In this document: piece by piece, positions 7,076 through 15,792 of the stretch
Position numbering within the stretch: position 1 is the stretch's first letter
Layout: the number at the start of each line of letters is the position of its first letter
From: Candidatus Aenigmatarchaeota archaeon
GTDB taxonomy: Archaea > Aenigmatarchaeota > Aenigmatarchaeia > Aenigmatarchaeales > Aenigmatarchaeaceae
DNA: 62,141 bases
NCBI GenBank assembly: GCA_011773475.1
Contig: WVXN01000047.1
Coordinates: 1,979 to 64,119 of the forward strand
Direction: 5' to 3'
Made by a program: the position numbers and the translations under genes
Notes under the pieces: generated by a model
Seen by the model: the letters and a program-made list of their open reading frames with translations, nothing else
Told to the model about the DNA's origin: nothing
Databases searched by the model: none

Positions 7076-8068
7076 CTATAGAGCAAAAAACCCTCCGAAA
7101 AACATTTTTACAATCATTTGAGATACCATTAACACTGCTATAGAAGCTATGAGCAAGACAGGAATAAGTTTTAATCCATTTTTCTCCTTGCCTGTTTGTA
7201 TCAGAGCTATTGAAAGAGAGCCAAAGAAAGCTGTTACTGATATTGCTGATATTGCAAACCAGAACAGATCATCTACACCAATTTGAGGTCCGCCAGCTTT
7301 TTGGAACATGCCTCCCATTCCCATTGATGTTCCTGTCACTTCTGCACCAAAACTCGCCGAACCCCAAAGTTCTGTCATAGTCTCAACAAAGAAAAGACTT
7401 ATTGAAAATAAAAAAGGAGCTGCAATTACAGCAGCAAAAACTATGAATATAGAATAAGTCATTACTGATGATTTTATCTCTTTTTTAAGAGTTTGAGTAA
7501 CTCTTATATTGTTTGCAGTCTCCTCTAATAAGTGAGCTATTTCTCCACCAGATGCTATTCCTTCTAATAATAATTTTACTGTCCTGTTTAGTATTTTCGA
7601 TTTAATGTTTTTTGTCATTTCAGTAAGCGCTACTTTTAATGGCTTTCCTCCCATTGTTCTTGCTCCAACTTTTTTAATTTCTTCTTCAAGAACTCCAAAT
7701 TCGGGTCTCGCAGCAAGCCATATTGCTCTATCAATAGTCATCCCAGCTCTAACATTTGCTGACATTAATTGCAAAGCATCTGGTAAAACTGTTTCAATTT
7801 GATTAGCCCTGGAATCTGCAATAAACATGAAAATTAAATAAGTAAAAATTATAACACCAAAACCCAAACCCAAACCAAATAAAAATCCCATGAGTTCAAA
7901 ACCAAGTAAGAAGAAAATAAAAGAAAAATTAAGAGCTAACAATATTGATAAGAAAAAGGAGATTCCTACAATTCTATTTGTAGAAGCTTCTTTTACTCCA
8001 GCATATCTTATCTGCTTTTTAAAAAAATCCCTATATCTTTTTGGGGTCAAATAGTAAATATCTTTCAA
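7076..8068 (-). CDS. Pilus assembly platform protein (GspF/TadC type), 330 aa
   Basis: Polytopic inner platform protein of type IV pili. Family features: a cytoplasmic T2SS-F domain (LPDALQLMSANVRAGMTIDRAI, about residues 95-118; GGEIAHLLEETANNIR about 173-188) flanked by two pairs of transmembrane helices. Starts at TTG 8068, directly after the stop of the upstream gene (TGATTG) with GGTGAGA as ribosome-binding site, so translation is coupled. Works with the second GspF protein at 8069-8944 and the ATPase. Confidence 0.85.
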   Translation of the reverse strand: MKDIYYLTPKRYRDFFKKQIRYAGVKEASTNRIVGISFFLSILLALNFSFIFFLLGFELMGFLFGLGLGFGVIIFTYLIFMFIADSRANQIETVLPDALQLMSANVRAGMTIDRAIWLAARPEFGVLEEEIKKVGARTMGGKPLKVALTEMTKNIKSKILNRTVKLLLEGIASGGEIAHLLEETANNIRVTQTLKKEIKSSVMTYSIFIVFAAVIAAPFLFSISLFFVETMTELWGSASFGAEVTGTSMGMGGMFQKAGGPQIGVDDLFWFAISAISVTAFFGSLSIALIQTGKEKNGLKLIPVLLIASIAVLMVSQMIVKMFFGGFFAL

Positions 8069-8944
8069 TCATCTCACCATTAAAGGTCTTTTTGTTTTTA
8101 TCATTCCCATAAAAAAATATTGAAAAACTGCTAAACCAAGAACTATTAAAGGAAATATTAGTTTTGGAATTTGGAGCCCTGCAAAAGAAGATAAAATAAT
8201 TAAAAATGTTATTCCCAATGTTGGCATGATTATTGCAATTAACATGTAAATTAATGTGTAGGGGCTTAATTCTTGGCCGTATTTTCTTATTGCTATTATT
8301 TGTTCTTGTGTTAAATTATGAACAATTGCTTCAAGGGCATTACCAATATCACTGCCCGCCTTAATCGAATTTGTTAATTGCCACAAAGTTCTTCTAAAGT
8401 ATAAAGAAGGATTTCTTCTAGATGCTTCTTCTAAAGCTTTTATTTCAGATTTTCCAGCATTTATCTCTTTAACTACTTTTTTAAATTCTTCGCTTATTTC
8501 TCCATAACCTGTGCTTATGCTTATCATTGAATTAAAAAGTGGAACACCTGATTTAATTTCTATTAACATATGTTGTAAAGAATTTAACAGATCAGATTCC
8601 AGGACTTTCATTCTTCTGCTAGCAACAAGTCTCGGATATTGTATTAAATAAAAGAAAACGAAAAGAGAAAAAACACCACCAACCGCAAAAGGCAAGAAAA
8701 AATCTACTTTACCAGCAATAAAACCTATCCAAAAAACCAGTGGTGTCAATATTATAAAATAAAAAATAGTTGTTAATACAATCAAAGATGCATACTCTCT
8801 AGGTCTTAGTCCAATTTTAGCCTGATAAAGATTTAGTTTCAAAGAAGGAAAGGATCTACATATAATATCTCCAAATTTCGAAAAATGTGCCACTGCTTCT
8901 TTTGATGCTTTTTTAAGTGGAAAGGGAACAAAAGGAATTATCAT
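8069..8944 (-). CDS. Pilus assembly platform protein (GspF/TadB type), 291 aa
   Basis: Second GspF-like membrane protein. Two N-terminal transmembrane helices (about 55-105), a cytoplasmic F domain (SLQHMLIEIKSGVPLFNSM and GSDIGNALEAIVHNL) and two C-terminal helices. Having two separate platform proteins beside one ATPase is characteristic of Tad/Epd-like archaeal pili rather than of archaella, which use one longer protein (FlaJ). The start ATG lies one base after the stop of the ATPase gene. Confidence 0.83.
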   Translation of the reverse strand: MIIPFVPFPLKKASKEAVAHFSKFGDIICRSFPSLKLNLYQAKIGLRPREYASLIVLTTIFYFIILTPLVFWIGFIAGKVDFFLPFAVGGVFSLFVFFYLIQYPRLVASRRMKVLESDLLNSLQHMLIEIKSGVPLFNSMISISTGYGEISEEFKKVVKEINAGKSEIKALEEASRRNPSLYFRRTLWQLTNSIKAGSDIGNALEAIVHNLTQEQIIAIRKYGQELSPYTLIYMLIAIIMPTLGITFLIILSSFAGLQIPKLIFPLIVLGLAVFQYFFMGMIKTKRPLMVR

Positions 8945-8945
8945 T

Positions 8946-10496
8946 TTAAACAGCTTTTTCGAGCTCTTTCATTAAACTTGCATCAAGGACTTCTTGTGCT
9001 TTACCTTTTTTATTAACTATTTTTAATATTTTTTCTTTATCATGATAATAATCAGCAACAACTTTTCCTACAGTGTTTACAGTATTTATTCCGTTTTCTA
9101 ACATCCATTGTAAAACAGTTTCTTTCTCCTTTAAGTCTTTTTCCATTTCATCGTCTGTCATTCCTGTGTGCATTCTTATCTCATCTATCAGCCTTATACT
9201 GTCTCTAACTTTTATTATCTTATCAGTTTGAGGTTTCCACCTATACAATGTTTCTAATCTTGCTTTTGCCTCACCTCTTGCACCTCCTGGAAGTAATTCT
9301 GCTACTTGTAAGGTTCTTCTTATTCCTCTTCTTCTGTGTCTAAATTGAACTATAACTAAATGTAAGGATTCTAACAAAGATTCTGGTAGATTAATAGGCG
9401 GGTTAGTTAGTCTTCTTATTACTTGCTCAGCAGTATCAGCGTGTAAAGTTGCATAAACACTATGACCAGTGTGCATTGCCTCAAATAAAACTTCAGCTTC
9501 TGCTTGTCTTCTTATCTCCCCTACAACAACTCTATCAGGTCTCATTCTCAATGAATTAACTAATAAATCTAACATTGATATTTCTCCTTTTCCTTCTGGG
9601 TTTGGTTCTCTTGTTGTTAAAGGGATCCAATGCAAGAAATCCGGAAGTCTCAACTCTCTTGTGTCTTCTATTGAAATTATTCTATGACTTACTGGTACGA
9701 ATGGCATTAAAGAATTTAATACTGAAGTTTTTCCTGAAGCAGTTCCACCAGCAACTAATATGTTCAATTCATATTGCATACACAACCATAATAGTGCAGA
9801 TATTTCCATAGAAAGTGTTTTATTACTAGGATGAATAAAATGTATCATTGTCCAAGGTTCCCTCCTAAATTTTCTTATCGTTATAGTATTTCCTTTTGTT
9901 GATATTGGAAACAGAGTAGCATTAACTCTATCTCCAGTTATTAAGTGAGCGTCCATCAAAGGACTTAAATTAGTTATTTCTCTTCCAACTTTTCTTCCAA
10001 TTAAGCTCGCATAATTATATATTTGTTCTTCTGAGGGAATTATTATGTTTGTTTTTAACCATCCATACTTTTTATGAAATACCCAAGCACATTCAGTAGA
10101 ATTGTTTATAACCAGTTCTTCTAAGTCATCATCATTTAATACAACTTCAAGTCTTCCCAAGCCAAGCATCTCGTGAACCAGATATCCGGCTAATATGTTT
10201 TTCTCTTCATCTGGAACCTTCGGCATTTCTTTACCAATAGTTTCAAGAGCGCTCGCTAAAAATCTTTTCTTAATGCCTTCCATAGCTTTAGGATCTAAAA
10301 TTTCACTTACCTCTATTTTTACAACTTCTATTAATTTTTCTTTTATAGAATCTAATATAGCTCTTGTTGCAGGTTCTACTGCTGGAAACTTCACTTCATA
10401 AACAGGAGTATATTCTTCAGGTCTTTTTATAATACTAACTCTTCCAGGTACTTTATCTGATTCTATCTGATAAGTATCAATTGTTTCCTTTACCAT
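8946..10496 (-). CDS. Type IV pilus/secretion ATPase (TadA/GspE family), 516 aa
   Basis: Cytoplasmic hexameric ATPase that powers pilin polymerisation. An N-terminal domain (to about 215) is followed by the RecA-like core: Walker A GGTASGKTS (residues about 250-258), Asp box EDTREL (277-282), Walker B region DRVVVGEIRRQAEAE (321-335) and the His box TGHSVYATLHAD (343-354). Length matches archaeal family members. It lies in one operon with both platform proteins. Confidence 0.92.
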   Translation of the reverse strand: MVKETIDTYQIESDKVPGRVSIIKRPEEYTPVYEVKFPAVEPATRAILDSIKEKLIEVVKIEVSEILDPKAMEGIKKRFLASALETIGKEMPKVPDEEKNILAGYLVHEMLGLGRLEVVLNDDDLEELVINNSTECAWVFHKKYGWLKTNIIIPSEEQIYNYASLIGRKVGREITNLSPLMDAHLITGDRVNATLFPISTKGNTITIRKFRREPWTMIHFIHPSNKTLSMEISALLWLCMQYELNILVAGGTASGKTSVLNSLMPFVPVSHRIISIEDTRELRLPDFLHWIPLTTREPNPEGKGEISMLDLLVNSLRMRPDRVVVGEIRRQAEAEVLFEAMHTGHSVYATLHADTAEQVIRRLTNPPINLPESLLESLHLVIVQFRHRRRGIRRTLQVAELLPGGARGEAKARLETLYRWKPQTDKIIKVRDSIRLIDEIRMHTGMTDDEMEKDLKEKETVLQWMLENGINTVNTVGKVVADYYHDKEKILKIVNKKGKAQEVLDASLMKELEKAV

Positions 10497-10500
10497 TCTT

Positions 10501-11340
10501 TCACCAAAAATCCTTATAAATATTTGACTTTTTCTTGGCTTTAATTTTCTTATTTTTTACTTTTTGTTCTATCTTAGAAATTTTTTTGTCTATTTTTTTA
10601 TGTTTCTTTTTAATTTTCTCTGTTTTTTTCTCATGTCTTCCAAACAGTCTTCTCAATGGGTTTACAGTATGTATTTTTTTACCTTTTAAAACTAGCTTTG
10701 TTAATTTAATTTCTGCGTCCAGATTTTCTATATCGTTTCTTATTTCTTCTCTCATCTCTTCTAGATTTTTTATTTGCTCTCCATGTGCTTCTATAAATTC
10801 AATTTTTTCATTTATTTTTTTGTCAATTGATTCTACACTCGATTTTAAATCATCAAAGTTTTTTACTATTTCTTCAGCTACTTTTTCTATTTCCTTTGTA
10901 TCCTTAATTACTTCCCGTTTTTTACTTTCTAAGGATTCTAAAATTTTAAGGTTTTTTTCCACACCTTCTAATTTTTTACGTAATTCTTTTTCTAATTTAG
11001 ATACTTTCTTGTCTGTTACTTCTACTTTCTTTTCAGTTTCAGTTATTTTTTTCTCAAAAAGTTTTGACTTTTTTTCAATCTTTTTTCTTTCCTTTTCAAT
11101 TTTTTTAGTTATTTTTCCACTTTTAATTTTTTTGAGAATTATAATAGGTTCCCCAATTGCTGGATATCTCATTTCTACAAAATCACGCTCTTCTAGAATT
11201 CTAACCCATTGTTCTATTTGAGTCCGTGTAACTCCAAGAGATTCGGATGCTTCACTAATACTTATCTTCTCCCTCTCTTTAATTAATTTTATAAGTTTAT
11301 CAATTGGAGTTTCTATAATCATTTCTTTTAATTCAGTCAT
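10501..11340 (-). CDS. Winged-helix / long coiled-coil protein of the pilus locus, 279 aa
   Basis: Residues about 10-70 look like a helix-turn-helix domain (ISISEASESLGVTRTQIEQW then a wing ending IIILKK). Residues about 75-210 are almost continuous coiled coil rich in Lys and Glu, and the last 60 residues are very basic. No membrane segment. It sits directly upstream of the ATPase gene. It could be a cytoplasmic scaffold or a locus-specific regulator; neither is shown. I know of no characterised pilus component with this architecture. Confidence 0.65.
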   Translation of the reverse strand: MTELKEMIIETPIDKLIKLIKEREKISISEASESLGVTRTQIEQWVRILEERDFVEMRYPAIGEPIIILKKIKSGKITKKIEKERKKIEKKSKLFEKKITETEKKVEVTDKKVSKLEKELRKKLEGVEKNLKILESLESKKREVIKDTKEIEKVAEEIVKNFDDLKSSVESIDKKINEKIEFIEAHGEQIKNLEEMREEIRNDIENLDAEIKLTKLVLKGKKIHTVNPLRRLFGRHEKKTEKIKKKHKKIDKKISKIEQKVKNKKIKAKKKSNIYKDFW

Positions 11341-11358
11341 TTAATTCCCCTATTCAAA

Positions 11359-12585
11359 TTATAGTTCATTAACACCATATATAGTTTCATGATTTGAGTC
11401 TATCTTAAACCAATCAAATACAGGATCATAATCACCATTTCTTATTGAACTTCCTCCAGTCATATTCCAATACATATAATCAACACAACTTAAATTGTAA
11501 TATACTACTATATCTGCATCAGATATAGCTGGTAAGTAAACAAATGATTCCAAGCCATAATTGTATTTACCTGAGAGTTTTAACCTACCTTCTAATCTAT
11601 CTAAAAAACTTGCTCCGTCAATAGAAGGTTTATAATAGCCATTCCGCATGGCTAAAGTTAGGTTTTGTAAATCCCAAACCTTTTTTGTTTGTGCATCTAA
11701 ATATATTCTTGTTTCATTTTCAATTATTGTTACAGCATTTGTTGCTCCTGATATTATAGCTTGTCCTGTAAAAGTTTCGGGAATTGCTGTATCGCCTTCA
11801 GATACGACTCCTGCAAACGAGGAAGCTATAGCTTCTTTACCTACTATAGTATCTGTTACAAGTACTCTGCTAGAATTGATATCGACTGCTTGTAAATCTG
11901 CGTTTAGCTTAACAAAAGCATAACCACTGTTAGAACCAGATGAATTAGAACCCCCAACTAAATTTTTACTATAATCACTGAAATTATAATATCTTATTAC
12001 TTTGAATACCCTACCTAATGTATTCAACGGGAACAAAGGATCTTCTATGCCATCTATAGAGACAATAGACTTTGCAGTTATATTTCTTAAAATACCCATT
12101 TTTGCGTTCTCATCTGAAATATTTACCAAAACTTTAATTTCAAACAAAATGTTAAAACTACTGTTTTGTGTCACATTGGTTTCTGTAATCTTTAATGATA
12201 GATCAAAACCCGAATTACTTGCTATATCACTCACATTTTTTTCCCATCTCTTTAAATTGTCTTTATCGACAAGCGGAGAATAATTTCCTTTTAAAGTTCC
12301 ATTTTCTATTAACTCTCTTAATCTTAGTTGTGCATCATCAAGGGGAGTTCCACTGATTGTAATATTCGATACTGCTGATATCAAAGCTCTTTTTCCTACT
12401 ATTTCCATGAATCTTTGTAAATCAGTTTCAATACTGTCTACAAAATATTTGAGCTCGTGAGCTCTGATGCTAATATCAATATTTTTCTGTCCTATTTGAG
12501 AATGGAAAAATATGATACCGAATATTGGAACAATAATCAAAGCAGCCATTATACTATAAAGCAAACCTCTCATATCTACACCCAC
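11359..12585 (-). CDS. Membrane-anchored extracellular protein of pilus locus, 408 aa
   Basis: One N-terminal hydrophobic helix (about residues 7-27, LYSIMAALIIVPIFGIIFF), then a large, probably extracellular beta-rich domain with many N-glycosylation sequons (NIT, NVT, NSS). Two Cys near the C-terminus may pair. The short basic start and hydrophobic helix resemble a pilin or pseudopilin N-terminus, but a clean class III cleavage motif is not obvious. Its start overlaps the end of the upstream gene by 10 nt, indicating coupled translation. Confidence 0.65.
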   Translation of the reverse strand: MGVDMRGLLYSIMAALIIVPIFGIIFFHSQIGQKNIDISIRAHELKYFVDSIETDLQRFMEIVGKRALISAVSNITISGTPLDDAQLRLRELIENGTLKGNYSPLVDKDNLKRWEKNVSDIASNSGFDLSLKITETNVTQNSSFNILFEIKVLVNISDENAKMGILRNITAKSIVSIDGIEDPLFPLNTLGRVFKVIRYYNFSDYSKNLVGGSNSSGSNSGYAFVKLNADLQAVDINSSRVLVTDTIVGKEAIASSFAGVVSEGDTAIPETFTGQAIISGATNAVTIIENETRIYLDAQTKKVWDLQNLTLAMRNGYYKPSIDGASFLDRLEGRLKLSGKYNYGLESFVYLPAISDADIVVYYNLSCVDYMYWNMTGGSSIRNGDYDPVFDWFKIDSNHETIYGVNEL

Positions 12586-14465
12586 GTTCTAACTCTTGCG
12601 CTAAATGGTCCCCACATATAAGGAACACCGGAAACTCTAACAGCATCCACGACCATTTCCATAGCTGAAATGTCATCACCCAATATATCCTCCAATCTTA
12701 TTACAGCATCATCAATAGCGTCAGTTTCATTTTCAAATGTTTCACCGTAACCTACAGATGCAGGTACTAAAAATGTAACGTCTCCAAAAGAGTCTCCCGG
12801 ATTAATAGAATATCCATCACTAAAATTAAGTTCAAATTTATTATCACCGCTAATCATAACACCTTCTGGGTTAGTGTCATAACCGAATCTAGCAAATGCC
12901 TTAATAAAAGGATCACTTGATGCATTGCTTGGATCATGATTATAAACTGTAATGTCATTTGCTCTTGCAAGCTGTAAAGGATCATATCCATCCCAGTGGC
13001 CCCATGGGTATTGCCATCTAGCCATCAAAGGAATTTTGCTTGTTAAGTTAAAGTCCCATCTTATATACCTATAAAATTCTGAAACACCAAAGTTGGGATC
13101 AACATCTTCGGCAATATAATCTTCAAGTACTCTTGTCATGTCAATGTAATTATATATTGCTCCTATGTCAATAAGTTGAGAATAATTCAAAGCAATGTAA
13201 GAATCTTCACCAACTATTTTCCTCTCGTAGCTTATTGGTTCATTCTCATGGTAAGGATCAATCTCAAAAATAAACCAGAAAAATCTACCAGTTAACATGT
13301 TATATGAAATTCCATTAGAATTTAAAACATTTTTTATTTCTGTGTCATTCCAGTCAACTGTTCCATTCGTAACATTCTTTATATTTATATCATAAGTCTC
13401 TCCGTTCCACATAAATTTCGCTGTCACATTTTTTACTTCTGTTTCATTTGTAAGATTAATATGAATACTCATGTTATAAATCTCACCAACAGTAAATATC
13501 GGTTTTCTATATTCTATAGATGCTTCTGAAATTGTATTTTGAAGATATTGTCTTCCGAAGTCCACCAATGTTGTCAATTGGGAAGTATTGTATACTATAA
13601 CTAAATGTGTTGCTCCATCATCGCCAGCAGTCGGTTCACTAGCATATTTTCTATACGATATATGGCCTATATTATGTCCTGGTTGTAGTAGATGTATATA
13701 ATCTCCTGATTCTAATTTTGTATTTCCTATTGCCCCTTCACATCCAGGTATGTTTTCACCATTCATGTAACAACTAAATTTATTTATTATCCCCCAAGTT
13801 GCTTCTATGAACCAATAAGTATCTAGAATAGTAGCATCTTCTGGTATATCTGCAATATAACTTACATTTATTTTATTTTGAGCACTCTCGACACTGCTAG
13901 TTATAATATCACCCATTACAACAAGTGTATTATTTTTACTTATTTTTCTAGCTATAGCTCTTGCAACATAACCTTCCGTAGACTTACCTCTTTCATAACC
14001 TGAAACAATCCTCCCAGAAGAAATCTCTATTGTTGAATTTTCATAACTTGGTCTTACTGTATCTGAAGAATTATAAATGGGGTCATTGTTTATTAGGAAT
14101 TCATAACCAATGTTACTTGGAACAAAATCATCTAAAATATCTTTTGTCAAATTTGCTGCTTCAGATATATTTCCAGATGACCATAAAGCACCTATAACAT
14201 CTATTGTTTTTTCATCTAAATCGGTCTGATTTAAAATACCGTCCGTTATATATTGATTTAAAAGAGTTTGATTATCAACAACATCTCTAAGCTTAGAGTT
14301 AGAAAGGACTGTTAATATATCTTCTGATATGAAATGTAGTTGTTGTGAAGCCAAGAGTGGTGATGCTACTTTGGTTCTAAAGAAAATTAATCCACTTATT
14401 ACTCCTATTATTATACCAAGAGCTATCAGAGCATCTATAGTGAAGACAATAGCTTTCATATCCAA
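12576..14465 (-). CDS. Large membrane-anchored extracellular protein, 629 aa
   Basis: N-terminal hydrophobic helix (FTIDALIALGIIIGVISGLIFF, residues 8-29), then about 600 residues of predicted exported sequence rich in Asn, Tyr, Ser, Thr and sequons. The MKAIVFTIDALIAL opening is the type common in archaeal pilin-like anchor proteins encoded with type IV pili. It is the largest exported product of the locus and a candidate tip or adhesin subunit (inference). Overlaps neighbours by 10 nt on both sides. Confidence 0.65.
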   Translation of the reverse strand: MDMKAIVFTIDALIALGIIIGVISGLIFFRTKVASPLLASQQLHFISEDILTVLSNSKLRDVVDNQTLLNQYITDGILNQTDLDEKTIDVIGALWSSGNISEAANLTKDILDDFVPSNIGYEFLINNDPIYNSSDTVRPSYENSTIEISSGRIVSGYERGKSTEGYVARAIARKISKNNTLVVMGDIITSSVESAQNKINVSYIADIPEDATILDTYWFIEATWGIINKFSCYMNGENIPGCEGAIGNTKLESGDYIHLLQPGHNIGHISYRKYASEPTAGDDGATHLVIVYNTSQLTTLVDFGRQYLQNTISEASIEYRKPIFTVGEIYNMSIHINLTNETEVKNVTAKFMWNGETYDINIKNVTNGTVDWNDTEIKNVLNSNGISYNMLTGRFFWFIFEIDPYHENEPISYERKIVGEDSYIALNYSQLIDIGAIYNYIDMTRVLEDYIAEDVDPNFGVSEFYRYIRWDFNLTSKIPLMARWQYPWGHWDGYDPLQLARANDITVYNHDPSNASSDPFIKAFARFGYDTNPEGVMISGDNKFELNFSDGYSINPGDSFGDVTFLVPASVGYGETFENETDAIDDAVIRLEDILGDDISAMEMVVDAVRVSGVPYMWGPFSARVRTWV

Positions 14466-14944
14466 ACACCAACGTTTAAAATAGCTTTTGTTGTATTACC
14501 ATTAAAATCAACTAAACATAGTCTTTTTACATAGAAAACTTGACTAGAACTTTCATCTTCTTCAATACCATAACTATAGCCGTCTATAATATCATCTGTC
14601 TTATTTCTAATATCAATATAAATTTCATAACCTCCAACACCCATTATCCTCTTTGCAGTATAATATTCAATTTTTTGAAGTTCTTCAAATTTAGTTAAGT
14701 TTATCAGACCATCACTAAAAAATCCTATAACTTTTACACTATCATTATTCCAGTATTCTGGAAATCCGGTGCTTGTTACTAGAACATCTGCTATACTATT
14801 AACTTTGGCCTGTATGTCATCACGTATTTTATAATCGTTTATTTCTGCATGTAGACTACCATAAAATACTTCAAATATAACTAATCCTATTAAAAATAAG
14901 GATAATCCTAAAACAAAATCTGAAGAGAATATTTCAGCTTTCAA
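14456..14944 (-). CDS. Pseudopilin-like membrane-anchored protein, 162 aa
   Basis: Short N-terminus with hydrophobic helix DFVLGLSLFLIGLVIFEVFYG (about residues 9-29), then a soluble outer domain with DYKIRDDIQAKVNSIADVL, a segment often seen after the helix of minor pilins. A single Cys near the C-terminus. Coupled by 10-11 nt overlaps to both neighbours. Probably a minor pilin or assembly protein; assignment rests on layout and context only. Confidence 0.6.
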   Translation of the reverse strand: MKAEIFSSDFVLGLSLFLIGLVIFEVFYGSLHAEINDYKIRDDIQAKVNSIADVLVTSTGFPEYWNNDSVKVIGFFSDGLINLTKFEELQKIEYYTAKRIMGVGGYEIYIDIRNKTDDIIDGYSYGIEEDESSSQVFYVKRLCLVDFNGNTTKAILNVGVWI

Positions 14945-15344
14945 TTAATACCAACCCCTCGTCATTCTTTATTTTTATTTTAATTAATCCCGGTTCCACT
15001 GTTCCACTAACCCTTTCTGTAATTATGTTAGCTATAGCTTTTTTGTCATCCCATTTAACTTCAACAAATCTAAAATCAGTATTAATAGAAACATTATATT
15101 CTATGTTATTTACAAGTTTTTTAGGTATTGAAAATTCTCTATAGTATCCTTCCATACTTGCTGCAAAATTAATTTCATTTGCTATTAAATTAGCCATGTT
15201 TTGCGCTTCTGAAAAGATAATTGATTCTGATACATCATTATATCTTAAACCAACTATAATTAAAACAGAAATAAAAACAATTAGTATAAAGCCAACTAAA
15301 CTAATGAATTCCGAAGAAACCTCAGACTTCCGTAATGTTAACAT
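14934..15344 (-). CDS. Pseudopilin-like membrane-anchored protein, 136 aa
   Basis: The N-terminus KSEVSSEFISLVGFILIVFISVLII is a polar start with a Glu before a hydrophobic helix, as in class III signal peptides. Then SEAQNMANLIANEINFAASMEGYYREF, a segment typical for archaeal minor pilins, and a small beta domain. It overlaps the upstream pilin gene by 23 nt, so expression of the two is tightly linked. Confidence 0.65.
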   Translation of the reverse strand: MLTLRKSEVSSEFISLVGFILIVFISVLIIVGLRYNDVSESIIFSEAQNMANLIANEINFAASMEGYYREFSIPKKLVNNIEYNVSINTDFRFVEVKWDDKKAIANIITERVSGTVEPGLIKIKIKNDEGLVLIES

Positions 15345-15729
15345 AATTATCCTCAGCTTTTATCTTTACTCTCTTTATTCCTTGCGTATTTGATATAGAA
15401 CCTTGTAAATCTGCTTTTGATGTTGCAAAAATATCAGTTATGCCACCAGCTACTCTGACTTTCATTAAAACAGTTTTGCCATTAATAGTTATTGATTCCA
15501 CTCCTTCAGGAATATAAACTGATGTTAGTGTAAGCGAGGTAGGTTTTCCTTGTGTGTTTACTATGTTTGCAGTGTCTACTATTTCATGTGACGCAGCTAT
15601 AGCGTTTGATATTCTTATTTCTTCTTTATTCCTTTCTGTAATCTGTAATGCATATGCTACTAAAACTAATACTAATGCTATGACTATTGAAAAAATCATT
15701 AAATATTCAAAAGCAGCTTGGCTCTTCAT
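15322..15729 (-). CDS. Type IV pilin-like protein, 135 aa (first gene of the locus)
   Basis: Clear class III signal peptide: MKS followed by QAAFEYLMIFSIVIALVLVLVAYAL, with Gln at +1 and Glu at +5 of the predicted mature protein (cleavage after Ser3). The helix is followed by ASHEIVDTANIVNTQGKP and a beta domain. It heads the minus-strand operon that runs to about 7076. It starts near the divergent argS gene; the 63-nt gap must hold both promoters. Confidence 0.75.
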   Translation of the reverse strand: MKSQAAFEYLMIFSIVIALVLVLVAYALQITERNKEEIRISNAIAASHEIVDTANIVNTQGKPTSLTLTSVYIPEGVESITINGKTVLMKVRVAGGITDIFATSKADLQGSISNTQGIKRVKIKAEDNYVNITEV

Positions 15730-15792
15730 AGGTAAAAATTGTTAAACCTTTAAGAAAAAGATTACTTATTTAGTTAAAAATAATAATATTAT

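Noticed and set aside
10535..11221. 228-codon frame on the plus strand opposite the coiled-coil gene
   Set aside because: It is the antisense of Lys/Glu-rich codons (Phe/Ser/Leu-rich product) and has no promoter.
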